Shown piece by piece: positions 1 to 9,484 of a DNA stretch of 64,000 nucleotides (position 1 is its first letter; every line of letters begins with the position of its first letter). Origin of the DNA: Bacillota bacterium (GTDB lineage: Bacteria > Bacillota > Clostridia > Tissierellales > Sedimentibacteraceae); contig JAEWJT010000016.1 of NCBI GenBank assembly GCA_023386345.1, forward strand, positions 310,001 through 374,000, read 5' to 3'. The translations under genes were made by a program, and so were the position numbers. Below the pieces are notes generated by a model that saw nothing but the letters and a program-made list of their open reading frames with translations, made no database searches and was not told where the DNA came from.

Positions 1-1
1 G

Positions 2-319
2 CATAAAGTGTTTGGAGATGCAAAAGAAATTTTAGAATCGTATAAGCGTACTGAAGGAAACGCTAAAGGTCTTGAATTTATTTTTGCTGTTGATGACTTA
101 TACCAAGGTAAGTACGAAGATAGAAAAGAATTTTTTATTGAACAATGTGAGAATGGTAGAAACTACTATAGAAAAGCTATGGCAAATTATTGTGCAGCAT
201 TGATATATAAAAATGAGAACAATATTGATGAGATGAATAAACACTTACAATTGGCAAAGGAATTGGGAAAGAATTCATTTGTTGAAAAATTAGTTGTAAA
301 AGAAACCGAACAAAAATAG
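2..319 (+). CDS. C-terminal end of a protein cut by the window start (helical, TPR-like)
   Basis: The reading frame is open to the left edge (His-Lys codons precede the GTG at position 8), and no ribosome site is visible, so this is probably the 3' part of a longer gene. The roughly 106 visible residues are charged and alpha-helical. A tail of the type NYCAALIYKNENNIDEMNKHL looks like a TPR helix pair, but no family was recognised. It ends before an AT-rich gap that precedes the kinase gene. Partial status is inferred from the open frame, not proven. Confidence 0.5.
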   Translation, partial: HKVFGDAKEILESYKRTEGNAKGLEFIFAVDDLYQGKYEDRKEFFIEQCENGRNYYRKAMANYCAALIYKNENNIDEMNKHLQLAKELGKNSFVEKLVVKETEQK

Positions 320-455
320 ACAGATGTCGAAATTTGACTAAAAAAAATTTAATATTTTTTAAATTTTTTAAAATTAATTGTAGAAATTTTACAAAATTTG
401 ATGTAAAATCTATATATAAGGATAAAAAATAAATTAACTCGGGGGGTAAATAAAA

Positions 456-1298
456 TTGCCGAAAAATACAAATTCACAAATTGAAATAGGAGAGGAGATA
501 AAGAGTGACTTTTTATCGAATATCTCACATGAACTGAGAACTCCAATTAGCATTATCTATGGAGCTATTCGCAATATAGATTTAGATTTAAAGGAAAACA
601 ATATAGACATTCCAGTAAAAAGCTATGGATATTTAAAATCTATTAGGAAAAGTGCGGACAGGCTGTTGAGGCTGTTCGATAATATATTGGAGCTTACTAA
701 TATTAGAGCTGGATTTGCAGGCTTAGATTTAATAGTTTGCAATATTGTAAATGTTGTTGAAGACATAAATTTTTCAACAGCTGAGTACCTAAAAAAATAT
801 AATATCAGTATGATTTTTGATACTGAGATAGAAGAAAGATACCTTAATATAGACCCAAATATAATTGAGAGAGTAATGCTCAACTTGATATCCAATGCAG
901 TAAAATATTCGAAGGAAGATACAAAGACTGAAATTTTAGTCAAGGTTTATGAGGATGAGAAAACAGTATATGTATCTGTAAAGGATAATGGTATAGGTAT
1001 TGAACAAGAGAACTTAGAAAAGATATTTGATATATTTAGCCAAACGAATGGCTGTATGACAAAGAATACAGAGGGAAGCGGAGCAGGTTTGTGCCTTGTG
1101 AAATCACTTCTGAAAATGCTTAATGCAGATATCAAGGTACGTAGCGAACTTGGAAAGGGAAGCGAATTTATAATAGAGCTTCCAATAGCTTATCAGCTAG
1201 ATTTTGACCCTTATGAAGAAGAGATATTTGAGGACTTTAGTGTTAAAAAAGAACGTTTAGAAAAAGAATTTTCAGATATCGATATGGGAAATAAGTAA
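456..1298 (+). CDS. Histidine kinase core without a sensor domain (HisKA + HATPase_c)
   Basis: This is a soluble two-component kinase core of 280 residues. The phospho-acceptor box SHELRTP places His25 almost at the N-terminus. The ATP-binding half shows the N box (LISNAVKYS), the G1 box (DNGIGIEQENLEKIFDIFSQ) and the G2-like box EGSGAGLCLVKSLL. No transmembrane segment, PAS or GAF domain precedes HisKA, so it must sense through a partner or be cytosolic. The start is TTG, set by a GGGGGG ribosome site ten bases upstream. An acidic C-terminal tail of about 35 residues follows the ATPase domain. No response regulator gene is adjacent, so this is an orphan kinase. Partner and signal are unknown. 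Confidence 0.85.
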   Translation: MPKNTNSQIEIGEEIKSDFLSNISHELRTPISIIYGAIRNIDLDLKENNIDIPVKSYGYLKSIRKSADRLLRLFDNILELTNIRAGFAGLDLIVCNIVNVVEDINFSTAEYLKKYNISMIFDTEIEERYLNIDPNIIERVMLNLISNAVKYSKEDTKTEILVKVYEDEKTVYVSVKDNGIGIEQENLEKIFDIFSQTNGCMTKNTEGSGAGLCLVKSLLKMLNADIKVRSELGKGSEFIIELPIAYQLDFDPYEEEIFEDFSVKKERLEKEFSDIDMGNK

Positions 1299-1315
1299 GA
1301 AATAAACAAAAAATA

Positions 1316-1343
1316 AAATACAGAGGGGTAACCCTCTGTATTT
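1316..1343. terminator. Bidirectional terminator between the kinase and hflC
   Basis: A perfect 12-bp stem (AAATACAGAGGG / CCCTCTGTATTT) with a 4-base loop lies between two convergent genes. It is flanked by A-rich sequence on the left and TTTGTTTT on the right, so it can stop transcription from both sides. Confidence 0.9.
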
Positions 1344-1355
1344 GTTTTGTACTAT

Positions 1356-2219
1356 CTATTCACCAAGCAAAATCTTTGTTAAAGGTGATGAAAGCGGTAA
1401 AATTATTGTTTTGTTATCTCCTTTTAGTGATGCTTTGATGGCATCTAGGCTTCTGATAAATTCGTAAAAATCTTTTCTTTCTGCGCTGTTATATGCTTCT
1501 GATAAAATTTTCATATACTTTGCTTCACCCTCAGCAACTAAGGTTTCAGCCTTTGCTTTTGCTTCTGAAATACTTATTTGTATTTCTTTATTTGTGCTGT
1601 TTTGAATTTTTTGTGATTCTTCTTCACCCTCAGCAACATATCCTGCTGCAATTTGTGCTCTTTCTGATATCATTCTGTTAAAAACTGCTGTCTTATTATC
1701 ATTAGGTAAATCTAATCTTTTTGTTTCAACAGAAAGTATAGTTATACCATATTCTTGCATTGGTTTTGCAACTATTTCCATTATTTCTGAGCTTAAAGCA
1801 CCACTTCTGCTGCTTATAACATCATTTTGAGTCTGACTTCCTATTAATGTTTTTAAAGCGTTGTAAACAACTGTGTCAATCCTTGACTCTGCATTTGATA
1901 TAGATGAGCTTAAAGATTGAGCGAATTTTAATGGATCTGATATCTTCCACAAAACATAGCTGTCTGCAACCATAGCTTTTTTATCCTTTGTTATTACATC
2001 TGAGGTAGCAAGGCCGTACAATATTATATTTTTAGGAAGAGTATCGACACTCTCAATAAAAGGAATTTTAAAGCTTACTCCAGCACTGTCTATAACTCTG
2101 TTTACCTTGCTGAATTGTTTAATTAATTTGTATTCATTTTCATATGTAATGATGGCAAAGGAGTTTATTAATATCAAAACAAGCAATATACATGCTATTA
2201 TAATTATTGGTTTTTTCAT
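1356..2219 (-). CDS. hflC: HflC-like SPFH/band-7 membrane protein
   Basis: This is a band-7 (SPFH) protein of 287 residues, partner of HflK, with which it forms a membrane cage that in other bacteria modulates the FtsH protease. A single N-terminal membrane segment (about residues 4-25) is followed by the SPFH domain (about 30-200), then a coiled-coil region rich in Ala/Glu repeats (AKAKAETLVAEGEAKYMKI), the usual HflC tail. The start codon overlaps the hflK stop region at 2219, so the two are translationally coupled. No ftsH gene is in the window. The family call is firm; the partner role is from established knowledge of HflKC. Confidence 0.85.
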   Translation of the reverse strand: MKKPIIIIACILLVLILINSFAIITYENEYKLIKQFSKVNRVIDSAGVSFKIPFIESVDTLPKNIILYGLATSDVITKDKKAMVADSYVLWKISDPLKFAQSLSSSISNAESRIDTVVYNALKTLIGSQTQNDVISSRSGALSSEIMEIVAKPMQEYGITILSVETKRLDLPNDNKTAVFNRMISERAQIAAGYVAEGEEESQKIQNSTNKEIQISISEAKAKAETLVAEGEAKYMKILSEAYNSAERKDFYEFIRSLDAIKASLKGDNKTIILPLSSPLTKILLGE

Positions 2220-3235
2220 TACTGGTTACCTCCTGCCTTATTATCCTCTGTAAATGATTTAAGAGGTAAAATCTTTTGAGTACTTCCATCGCCATTATCA
2301 ATTATGACCTCAAGTCCTGGCATGATTTCCTCCATTGCTTCAAAAAACATTCTTTTCTTAGTTATTTCCGGATATTTTATGTATTCCTCATACATTTTGT
2401 TAAATCTTGCTACTTGACCTATTGCTTCATTTTCTCTTCTTGCCTTTGTAGCTTCAGCGTCCTGTATGATTTTATCTATCTCTGCTCTAGCAGCTGGAAG
2501 CTTTTCATTTCTGTATTTGTTTGCATTATTTATAGCTGTTTCTTTACTTTGCTTTGCTGTTTCAACCTGCTTGAATGCTTCCATAACTTCACTTGTAGGA
2601 GGCTCAGCATCCTGTATTGTGATATTGATTATTTGAATTCCAATATCATGAACAGATAGTTTTTCTAAAACAAGCTCTTTTGTCTTCGCCTGTATCTCTG
2701 CCTTTCCTGTTGTTAGTACATCATCTACTTTAGAAGAGCCAATTACAGTTCTTATGGAACTTTGGCAAATATTTTTTAGTATAGATATAGGACTCTGAGA
2801 GGCATATAGTGCCTTAATAGGGTCAGCTACCTTATATTCTATAAAGAAATCAACGTTGATAAAGTTATAGTCTCCAGTTATCATAAGTGATTCTGCTTCT
2901 ATGCTTTCTCCCGAATCTTGCTTATATCCAATAGTTAAACCCTTTATTGTAGTATCAACCTTTCTTATTTCCTGCATAAAAGGTACTTTAAAGTGCAGTC
3001 CTGAGCCAGCAGTTCCGGTTGGCTGTCCAAAGGTTAATATAATCGCTTGCTCCTGTTCTTTAACCTGATAGCTTGAATTAAATGCTACTATCAATGCTAT
3101 AAGTATTACAGATACAACAGTAATTAATGTGGAAACTCTTTTGTAAGAATTTCTTCGTGGAGAACCATTTTGTTCTCCATCAGAGCCACTAAAATCTGAA
3201 TTTTTTGAAAATAGATTTTTAAAAAAATTGTTCAA
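2219..3235 (-). CDS. hflK: HflK-like SPFH/band-7 membrane protein
   Basis: This is the larger subunit of the HflKC pair (about 338 residues). It has a cytosolic Ser/Asn/Gly-rich N-terminus, one membrane segment (residues about 40-62), an SPFH domain containing EQEQAIILTFGQP and FKVPFMQEIRKVDTT, and a long Lys/Ala/Glu coiled coil (KQSKETAINNANKYRNEKLPAARAEI). An ATG exists at 3253, but the GGAGG ribosome site lies just inside it, which points to the in-frame TTG at 3235 as the real start. It is followed directly by hflC. Confidence 0.82.
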   Translation of the reverse strand: MNNFFKNLFSKNSDFSGSDGEQNGSPRRNSYKRVSTLITVVSVILIALIVAFNSSYQVKEQEQAIILTFGQPTGTAGSGLHFKVPFMQEIRKVDTTIKGLTIGYKQDSGESIEAESLMITGDYNFINVDFFIEYKVADPIKALYASQSPISILKNICQSSIRTVIGSSKVDDVLTTGKAEIQAKTKELVLEKLSVHDIGIQIINITIQDAEPPTSEVMEAFKQVETAKQSKETAINNANKYRNEKLPAARAEIDKIIQDAEATKARRENEAIGQVARFNKMYEEYIKYPEITKKRMFFEAMEEIMPGLEVIIDNGDGSTQKILPLKSFTEDNKAGGNQ

Positions 3236-3451
3236 ATTAATTAACACCTCCATTAAATTGCCTTATTTTGTATTTTTGTTAGGCAATTAACATTATACTA
3301 TAACTTGAATTTTTTTCAATAATAAATTGTAAATTTTAATGAAATCTTAATTTTAGTTTAAGAAAAGTTTTTCTATTATTTGACTTTCTAAAAAATAGGT
3401 ATATAATATAATGGGTAAGAAAATTTATAATAGCTTATGAGGTAATGCACA
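3236..3451. promoter_or_regulatory. Divergent AT-rich promoter region between hflK and the ABC exporter
   Basis: This 216-base gap separates divergent operons. It is about 80% A+T. A TTGACTTT-like hexamer near 3380 with a TATAATATAATGG stretch near 3404-3413 could serve the exporter operon. No inverted repeat or conserved riboswitch core was seen. Confidence 0.35.
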
Positions 3452-5176
3452 ATGAAAAAAATATTAGGATATCTAAGGCCTTATATGGGGCGAATGAGCT
3501 TTGGGATAATAATAAAATTTATTGGAACTATAATGGATTTATTTATACCCTGGATATTGGCTCATATTATTGACTATATTATTCCATTGCAGGATATTAT
3601 GTTAATATTTGCTTGGGGCGGATTGATGATAATATGTTCAATCCTTGGAGTTACACTTAATATAGTCGCAAATCGTATGGCTGCTAAGGTAGCTAGAGAT
3701 ACTACACAAAGAATAAGATATGACTTGTTTGAAAAAATTTCATATTTATCAAGCACACAGGTGGATGATTTCGGTATACCATCACTAATTTCAAGAATGA
3801 CAACAGATACATATAATGTGCATAATATGCTTGGCATGATGCAAAGAATAGGAATTAGAGCCCCGATATTAGTTATTGGAGGTATTTTTGTGACTTCTAC
3901 GTTAGATTTGTATCTAACATTAGTTTTAGTTGCGATATTACCTATGCTTGGATTTTTAGTATATTTTGTTACTAAGAGAAGCTTACCTTTATACAAGGAG
4001 CAGCAAAGCTCTGTTGATAGGCTTATAAGAAAGGTAAGAGAAAATATTGTTGGAATAAGAATAATTAAAGCATTGTCAAAAACAAACTATGAAATAGAGC
4101 AGTTTAAGGATGTCAATCTTGATGTTGTAAAGAAAGAAAAACGAGCAAGCATGATGACGGCTGTTATCAATCCCTCTATGAGCTTGTTGCTAAATTTAGG
4201 ATTGGTTTGTATTATAGTAGTTGGAGCATTCAGGGTAAATATGGGCTTGACAGAGGTTGGTAAAATTATAGCGTTCTTAACTTATTTTACTATAATCCTA
4301 AATGCAATGATGGCTGTAACAAGAGTATTTGTAGTTCTTTCTAGGGCAAGTGCTTCTGCTAATAGAATAAAAGAGGTTTTAGATACAGAAAAGGATTTAG
4401 TTAAGCAAGATATTGATGTTACTAACAACTTGGCAGGCAAAAATGATTATCATATAGAATTTAATAATGTTTCATTTTCCTATAATTCTGTTGAAAACAA
4501 TCTTAGCAATATTAACTTTAAATTAAAAAGAGGAGAATCACTTGGTATAATAGGTTCAACAGGCTCTGGAAAAACAACTATAATAAATCTTTTGATGAGA
4601 TTTTACGATGTAAGTGCTGGTGAAATTTTAATTGATGGACAAAATATAAAGAGTTTAGATAAATCCGCCTTAAATGAGAAATTTGGAATAGTATTTCAAA
4701 ATGATACTATATTTGAGGATACAATATTAGAAAATATAACACTTGGCAGAAAGATAAATCTTGAACATGTTAAGGAAGCCTCTGTTTATGCACAGGCGTC
4801 AGATTTTATAGAAAATATAGACGGAAATTATGATGCAAAGCTTGACATAAGAGGTGCTAACTTAAGTGGAGGACAAAAGCAAAGAATTTTGATTGCAAGA
4901 GCCTTAGCTGGCAGACCTGAGATACTTATACTGGATGATTCCTCTAGTGCTTTGGATTATAAGACGGATGCAAATTTAAGGAAAGAGATTAGGGATAATT
5001 TTAAAGAAACAACAACAATAGTAGTGGCACAAAGAGTAAGCTCAATAATGAGTTCAGATCATATACTTGTTTTAGAAGATGGAGAAATAATAGGATATGG
5101 AACTCATGAAGATTTAATTAATACTTGTGAGATATATAAAGAGATTAGTACTTCACAGATGAACGAGAATAATTAA
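3452..5176 (+). CDS. ABC exporter subunit A (degenerate ATP site), fused permease-ATPase
   Basis: This 574-residue half-transporter has six membrane helices (about 1-310) followed by an ATPase domain. Walker A is GSTGSGKTT and the signature is LSGGQKQR. Walker B reads LILDDSSSALD, with Asp in place of the catalytic Glu, and the switch residue after it is Gln (VVAQRVSSI) instead of His. Together with the altered signature of the next gene this gives the classic asymmetric pair seen in TM287/288 or BmrCD-type heterodimeric exporters, where this subunit supplies the non-hydrolytic site. The substrate is unknown; multidrug or lipid-linked compounds are typical. Subunit B follows after 73 bases, presumably in one operon. 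Confidence 0.9.
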   Translation: MKKILGYLRPYMGRMSFGIIIKFIGTIMDLFIPWILAHIIDYIIPLQDIMLIFAWGGLMIICSILGVTLNIVANRMAAKVARDTTQRIRYDLFEKISYLSSTQVDDFGIPSLISRMTTDTYNVHNMLGMMQRIGIRAPILVIGGIFVTSTLDLYLTLVLVAILPMLGFLVYFVTKRSLPLYKEQQSSVDRLIRKVRENIVGIRIIKALSKTNYEIEQFKDVNLDVVKKEKRASMMTAVINPSMSLLLNLGLVCIIVVGAFRVNMGLTEVGKIIAFLTYFTIILNAMMAVTRVFVVLSRASASANRIKEVLDTEKDLVKQDIDVTNNLAGKNDYHIEFNNVSFSYNSVENNLSNINFKLKRGESLGIIGSTGSGKTTIINLLMRFYDVSAGEILIDGQNIKSLDKSALNEKFGIVFQNDTIFEDTILENITLGRKINLEHVKEASVYAQASDFIENIDGNYDAKLDIRGANLSGGQKQRILIARALAGRPEILILDDSSSALDYKTDANLRKEIRDNFKETTTIVVAQRVSSIMSSDHILVLEDGEIIGYGTHEDLINTCEIYKEISTSQMNENN

Positions 5177-5249
5177 AGTTGTCTGTAGGGGCTAAAATCT
5201 ATACATAAAATTACAGATATTCAAAATTTAGAAAGGAAGCTTTATTAAA

Positions 5250-7028
5250 ATGACACAATTAAAAAATGAGAAAAAAACACCACACACTATAAAAAAATCC
5301 AGAAAAAAAGTCATGTTTAGATTGTGGCAATACTTATATAAACACAAATTTCTATTGCTAATGGCACTTGTGCTTACCATCATAGGAAATCTTTTAGCCT
5401 TAGTTGGACCTAAGCTTTCAGGTATGGCAGTTGATAATATCGAATTTGGCAAAGGACTTGTTAAATTTGACGGAGTCTTTTATTATGTATATTTAATGAT
5501 TTTATTTTATGTTTTATCAGGCGTTTTTTCATATGTATTGTCAATACTGATGATACACATAAGCCGTAAGGTAGTATTTGAAATGCGTAATGATTTATTT
5601 TCCAAACTTTTGAAGCTGCCTGTGGGATATTTTGACAAGCATCAAACTGGAGATATTTTAAGTAAAATGTCTTATGATATTGATACTATTAATACCTCGC
5701 TTTCAGCAGATTTAATTCAGATTCTTGCTAGTATTATTACAGTAGTTGGTTCATTTGTCATGATGCTTACTATTTCACCTTACCTTGTAATAGTTTTTTT
5801 CGTTACAATACCTATTTCAATATATTTAACTAAGTATATAACAGGAAAAACGAGTCCGTTATTTAGAAAGCGTTCATTAAAAATTGGGAAGCTTAATGGA
5901 TTTGTTGAGGAGATGGTTTCAGGTCAGAAAACAATCAGAGCATATAATCAAGAAGCAAATACAATAGATAAATTTGATATAAAAAATGAAGAGGCTGTTG
6001 ATGCGTATTATGATTCAGAATATTATACAATTGCTGGTCCAGCTGTTAATTTTGTAAACAACCTATCGCTTTCCTTAATAAGTGTCTTAGGTGCGATTTT
6101 TTACTTAAAGGGAATGATGAGCGTTGGAAATATTTCCTCATTCGTTTTGTATTCAAGAAAATTTTCAGGACCTATCAACGAAATGGCAAATATAATTGGA
6201 GAATTCCAATCTGCTTTAGCTGCTGCTGAGAGAGTTTTTAATTTAATGGACGAGATAGAGGAAGCTAAGGATGTTGAAAATGCTATTACTTTAGATAATG
6301 TAGAGGGAAATGTTGAGTTAAAGAATATAGAATTTGGATATTTACCTGACAAAAGGATAATTCACAATCTAAGCTTTTATGCTAAAAAAGGAGGTCTAAT
6401 TGCTATTGTTGGACCTACAGGTGCAGGAAAAACAACCCTTATAAACCTGCTAATGAGATTTTATGATGCCGATAACGGTACGATATCAGTAGATGGAAAT
6501 GATATAACAAAAACTACAATGTCTAGTTTGAGAAAGTCTTATGCTATGGTTTTGCAAGATACTTGGCTGTTCCACGGGACTATATTCGAAAATGTTTCCT
6601 ATGGTAAAAAGGATGCGACTATGGATGAGGTTATAGAGGTGTGCAAGGCTGCCAAAATACACTCATATATAAAGAAACTGCCAAAAGGCTACGATACTAT
6701 TATAAGAGAAGATGGGACAAACATCTCAAAGGGACAAAAACAATTACTTACAATTGCAAGAGCAATGCTTTTAGATTGTAAAATGCTAATATTAGATGAA
6801 GCAACATCAAACGTTGATACAAGAACAGAAATAAAAATCCAAGCAGCAATGAGAAAATTAATGGAAGATAAGACTTGCTTTATAATAGCCCACAGACTTT
6901 CAACTATACAAAATTCAGATTTGATTTTAGTCGTAAATAATGGTAATATAATAGAGCAGGGAAATCACGAAGAGCTGATGAAAAAGAAGGGCTTTTACAA
7001 CAAATTGTATAATTCCCAGTTTGAATAA
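5250..7028 (+). CDS. ABC exporter subunit B (catalytic ATP site), fused permease-ATPase
   Basis: This 592-residue half-transporter has a basic N-terminal tail (KKTPHTIKKSRKKVMFRL), six membrane helices and an ATPase domain. It has Walker A GPTGAGKTT, canonical Walker B LILDEATSNVD with the catalytic Glu, and the switch His in IIAHRLSTI. Its signature motif is ISKGQKQLL instead of LSGGQ, which would weaken the composite site formed with the Walker motifs of subunit A. The two genes therefore predict one consensus and one degenerate ATP site in an A/B heterodimer. The ribosome site GAAAGGAAG precedes the ATG. Confidence 0.9.
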   Translation: MTQLKNEKKTPHTIKKSRKKVMFRLWQYLYKHKFLLLMALVLTIIGNLLALVGPKLSGMAVDNIEFGKGLVKFDGVFYYVYLMILFYVLSGVFSYVLSILMIHISRKVVFEMRNDLFSKLLKLPVGYFDKHQTGDILSKMSYDIDTINTSLSADLIQILASIITVVGSFVMMLTISPYLVIVFFVTIPISIYLTKYITGKTSPLFRKRSLKIGKLNGFVEEMVSGQKTIRAYNQEANTIDKFDIKNEEAVDAYYDSEYYTIAGPAVNFVNNLSLSLISVLGAIFYLKGMMSVGNISSFVLYSRKFSGPINEMANIIGEFQSALAAAERVFNLMDEIEEAKDVENAITLDNVEGNVELKNIEFGYLPDKRIIHNLSFYAKKGGLIAIVGPTGAGKTTLINLLMRFYDADNGTISVDGNDITKTTMSSLRKSYAMVLQDTWLFHGTIFENVSYGKKDATMDEVIEVCKAAKIHSYIKKLPKGYDTIIREDGTNISKGQKQLLTIARAMLLDCKMLILDEATSNVDTRTEIKIQAAMRKLMEDKTCFIIAHRLSTIQNSDLILVVNNGNIIEQGNHEELMKKKGFYNKLYNSQFE

Positions 7029-7045
7029 ATGGAGTAAAGAGATTA

Positions 7046-7876
7046 ATGTACGATTACGAAAAGATAAAAAGCAATTTATCAACAAAATATGTCGGACAAA
7101 CATTTGTGCAGTTTGAGGATTTGTCATCTGTCCACATAAAGGCAAAGAATATAAGTGAAACTTGTCCTAGCGGAATGTTGGTGCTTAGCGAAAGGCAAGA
7201 GGATATAAAACTTAAAAACAATAAAATTTGGCAAAGTAAGTCTATTGATGGGATTTTTATGAGTATAATTTTAAAGGATAGTAAAAATCAAGATTATAGC
7301 TCACAAATAATTCAGATTGCAACAGCTTCAGTATGTGAAGCAATACTTATGCTAAACGACACAATAGATTGCCATATAAAATGGCCTAATGATATTTATT
7401 TATATAATAAAAAGATATGCAGCGTTTTTTCTGAAAAAATTGACAAGAAAGACAATGACAGCTTAATTATTAGTATTTATTTGAATATTTCTAGGGAAAG
7501 TGAAGATATAAATTCTGAAGAAACTATTATAGGCGTTTTATCAGATATATTAGAGGATGAAATAAATAAAGAAAAAATAATTAGTAATATTTTAAATAAG
7601 ATTGAAACATACTATGATGAATTAATCGAAACAAAAATGTTGTCTAGTTCTTTGGTAGTGTTTAGAAAGCACAATCATATTATAGGCAAAGAAATGGGAA
7701 TTAGATTAATAAACAAAAAAACAATCAGAAAAGTTAAGGCTGTTGATATTAACAGTTTAGGAGAAATTGAAACAATAGATAGTTCTTCTAGCAAAGATAA
7801 AAATGGAGAAAAAGGACTTTTAAAATACGGTAGAGATACCATTGAATGGTGTGTAGATGAATGGGTTGAAGATTAA
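7046..7876 (+). CDS. Degenerate biotin-protein ligase (BirA-family) homologue
   Basis: This 276-residue protein has the BirA/LplA catalytic fold without an N-terminal HTH domain. It keeps the KWPND motif of biotin ligases (HIKWPNDIYLYNKKICSVFSE) and the C-terminal SH3-like tail. The biotinyl-AMP loop, normally GRGRxxR/KxW, reads I54-K55-L56-K57-N58-N59-K60-I61-W62, so both glycines are gone and the arginines are lysines. A true ligase with a relaxed loop, or a protein that has lost catalysis, are both possible. It sits 17 bases after the exporter gene and overlaps dusB by 20 bases. No biotin-dependent carboxylase gene is nearby. Confidence 0.7.
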   Translation: MYDYEKIKSNLSTKYVGQTFVQFEDLSSVHIKAKNISETCPSGMLVLSERQEDIKLKNNKIWQSKSIDGIFMSIILKDSKNQDYSSQIIQIATASVCEAILMLNDTIDCHIKWPNDIYLYNKKICSVFSEKIDKKDNDSLIISIYLNISRESEDINSEETIIGVLSDILEDEINKEKIISNILNKIETYYDELIETKMLSSSLVVFRKHNHIIGKEMGIRLINKKTIRKVKAVDINSLGEIETIDSSSSKDKNGEKGLLKYGRDTIEWCVDEWVED

Positions 7877-8858
7877 AGATTTAAAATTAGAAAATAATAT
7901 AATATTAGCGCCAATGGCGGGTATAACTGACTTGACGTTTAGAACAATATGCAAGGAGTTTGGTGCTGGTCTTGTATCGACTGAAATGGTAAGCGCAAAA
8001 GGCTTATATTACAAGGATAAAAAAACACAAGAATTGATGAAAACAAACGAGTATGATAAGCCTGTAGCCTTGCAAATATTTGGAAATGAGCCTGATATAA
8101 TGGCTTATGTAGTTGAAAATATAATCAATGATATGAAAAATATTGATATAATAGATATAAATATGGGCTGTCCAGCACCTAAAATAGTAAAAAACGGTGA
8201 TGGCTCAGCACTTATGAAAAATTCCAAATTAGCGGGAGAGATAGTAAAAAAAGTAAAGGCTGTTTCTAAAAAGCCATTAACAGTAAAATTTCGCTCAGGT
8301 TGGGATGCAAATAGTATAAATGCAGTTGAATTTGCAAAAATAATAGAAGCTAATGGTGCGGACGCTATAACAGTCCATGGGCGACATAGAGAGCAGTTTT
8401 ATTCAGGAAAAGCAGACTACAATATTATTAAGATGGTTAAGGATAGTGTTAAAATTCCTGTAATAGGCAATGGAGATGTTTTTAGCGTAGAAGATGCTAA
8501 AAGATTAATAAATATAACTAATTGTGATGGAATAATGGTGGCTAGAGGAGTTTTAGGAAATCCGTGGCTAATCAGGAATTTAGTAAATGCAATGAATGGC
8601 GATGACAGTATGAAGCAAGCTTCACAAGAGATATTTGAACCTACGCCAGTCCAAAGAATTGATATGTTAAAAAAACATATACAATTGTTAAACAAAGAAT
8701 TGCCTGAAAAAGTGACAGTTTTGGAAATGCGTAAGCACGCAGCATGGTATATAAAGGGTCTAAAAAATTCATCGGAGATAAGATGCAGGATAAACACTAT
8801 AGATAATTTAGAATTGCTGTGCGAGGTGCTTGATAAATTTGTTGAATCCTTGAATTAA
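7857..8858 (+). CDS. dusB: tRNA-dihydrouridine synthase (DusB type)
   Basis: This FMN enzyme reduces specific uridines in the tRNA D-loop to dihydrouridine. The 333-residue protein starts with the family hallmark ILAPMAGITDLTFR, carries the substrate-binding motif MGCPAPK with the catalytic Cys, the FMN-binding TVKFRSGWD and VHGRHREQFYSGKADY segments, and a helical C-terminal domain. The gene overlaps the end of the BirA-like gene; a TTG at 7866 giving MKIKDLKL is an alternative start closer to typical DusB N-termini. A strong greA promoter follows, so it probably ends the upstream operon. Confidence 0.93.
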   Translation: MNGLKIKDLKLENNIILAPMAGITDLTFRTICKEFGAGLVSTEMVSAKGLYYKDKKTQELMKTNEYDKPVALQIFGNEPDIMAYVVENIINDMKNIDIIDINMGCPAPKIVKNGDGSALMKNSKLAGEIVKKVKAVSKKPLTVKFRSGWDANSINAVEFAKIIEANGADAITVHGRHREQFYSGKADYNIIKMVKDSVKIPVIGNGDVFSVEDAKRLINITNCDGIMVARGVLGNPWLIRNLVNAMNGDDSMKQASQEIFEPTPVQRIDMLKKHIQLLNKELPEKVTVLEMRKHAAWYIKGLKNSSEIRCRINTIDNLELLCEVLDKFVESLN

Positions 8859-8924
8859 AAATCTATTGAATAAATATATCAATAGCCACATAAACATAAA
8901 TAAATAAAATCTTCAAAATAAGGG

Positions 8925-8953
8925 TTGACATATTTATGTATCTTTAATATAAT
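8925..8953 (+). promoter_or_regulatory. Consensus sigma-A promoter for greA-lysS
   Basis: A perfect TTGACA hexamer (8925-8930) and TATAAT (8948-8953) are separated by exactly 17 bases, about 60 bases before greA. Confidence 0.88.
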
Positions 8954-9011
8954 GTGTTAATTAACTGACAAAATAATTATACTATTATTATTTTTTAGGG
9001 AGAGAAGGTAT

Positions 9012-9482
9012 ATGGAAAACAACGTAATATTACTTACAGCTGAGGGTTACACAGAACTTACAAACGAGTTAGAAAATTTAAAATCAGTTAGACGTAAAGA
9101 GGTTGCAGAAAAGATTAAAATTGCTTTATCCTTTGGAGATATAAGTGAAAATGCCGAATATGACGAGGCGAAAAATGAACAGGCTCTCGTTGAAAAAAGA
9201 GTTGCTAAATTAGAATCAATCCTAAAGCATGCTAAACTAATTGAAGAGCATAAGCAAAATGGAATTGTTGGGTTGGGCTCAAAGGTTAGAATAAGAGATA
9301 TTGAATTTGACGAGATAATGGAATACAATATAGTTGGTTCAGCAGAGGCTGATCCATTTAGAGGTAAAATATCTAATGTTTCTCCGTTAGGTACAGCTTT
9401 GCTGGGCAAAAAAATAGGTGATATAATTGAAGTTTCTTCACCTCAAGGAGAAAATATAAAATATGAGATTTTAGAAGTATAA
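9012..9482 (+). CDS. greA: Transcription elongation factor GreA
   Basis: GreA stimulates transcript cleavage by stalled RNA polymerase. At 156 residues it has the usual length. The N-terminal coiled coil begins with LLTAEGYTELTNELENLKSVRRKEVAEKI, and the tip carries the acidic residues within FGDISENAEYDEAKNEQ. The C-terminal FKBP-like domain contains VGSAEADPFRGKISNVSPLGTALLGKKIGD. A GGGAGAGAAGG ribosome site and a consensus promoter precede it. lysS follows, a common Firmicute arrangement. Confidence 0.96.
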   Translation: MENNVILLTAEGYTELTNELENLKSVRRKEVAEKIKIALSFGDISENAEYDEAKNEQALVEKRVAKLESILKHAKLIEEHKQNGIVGLGSKVRIRDIEFDEIMEYNIVGSAEADPFRGKISNVSPLGTALLGKKIGDIIEVSSPQGENIKYEILEV

Positions 9483-9484
9483 AA

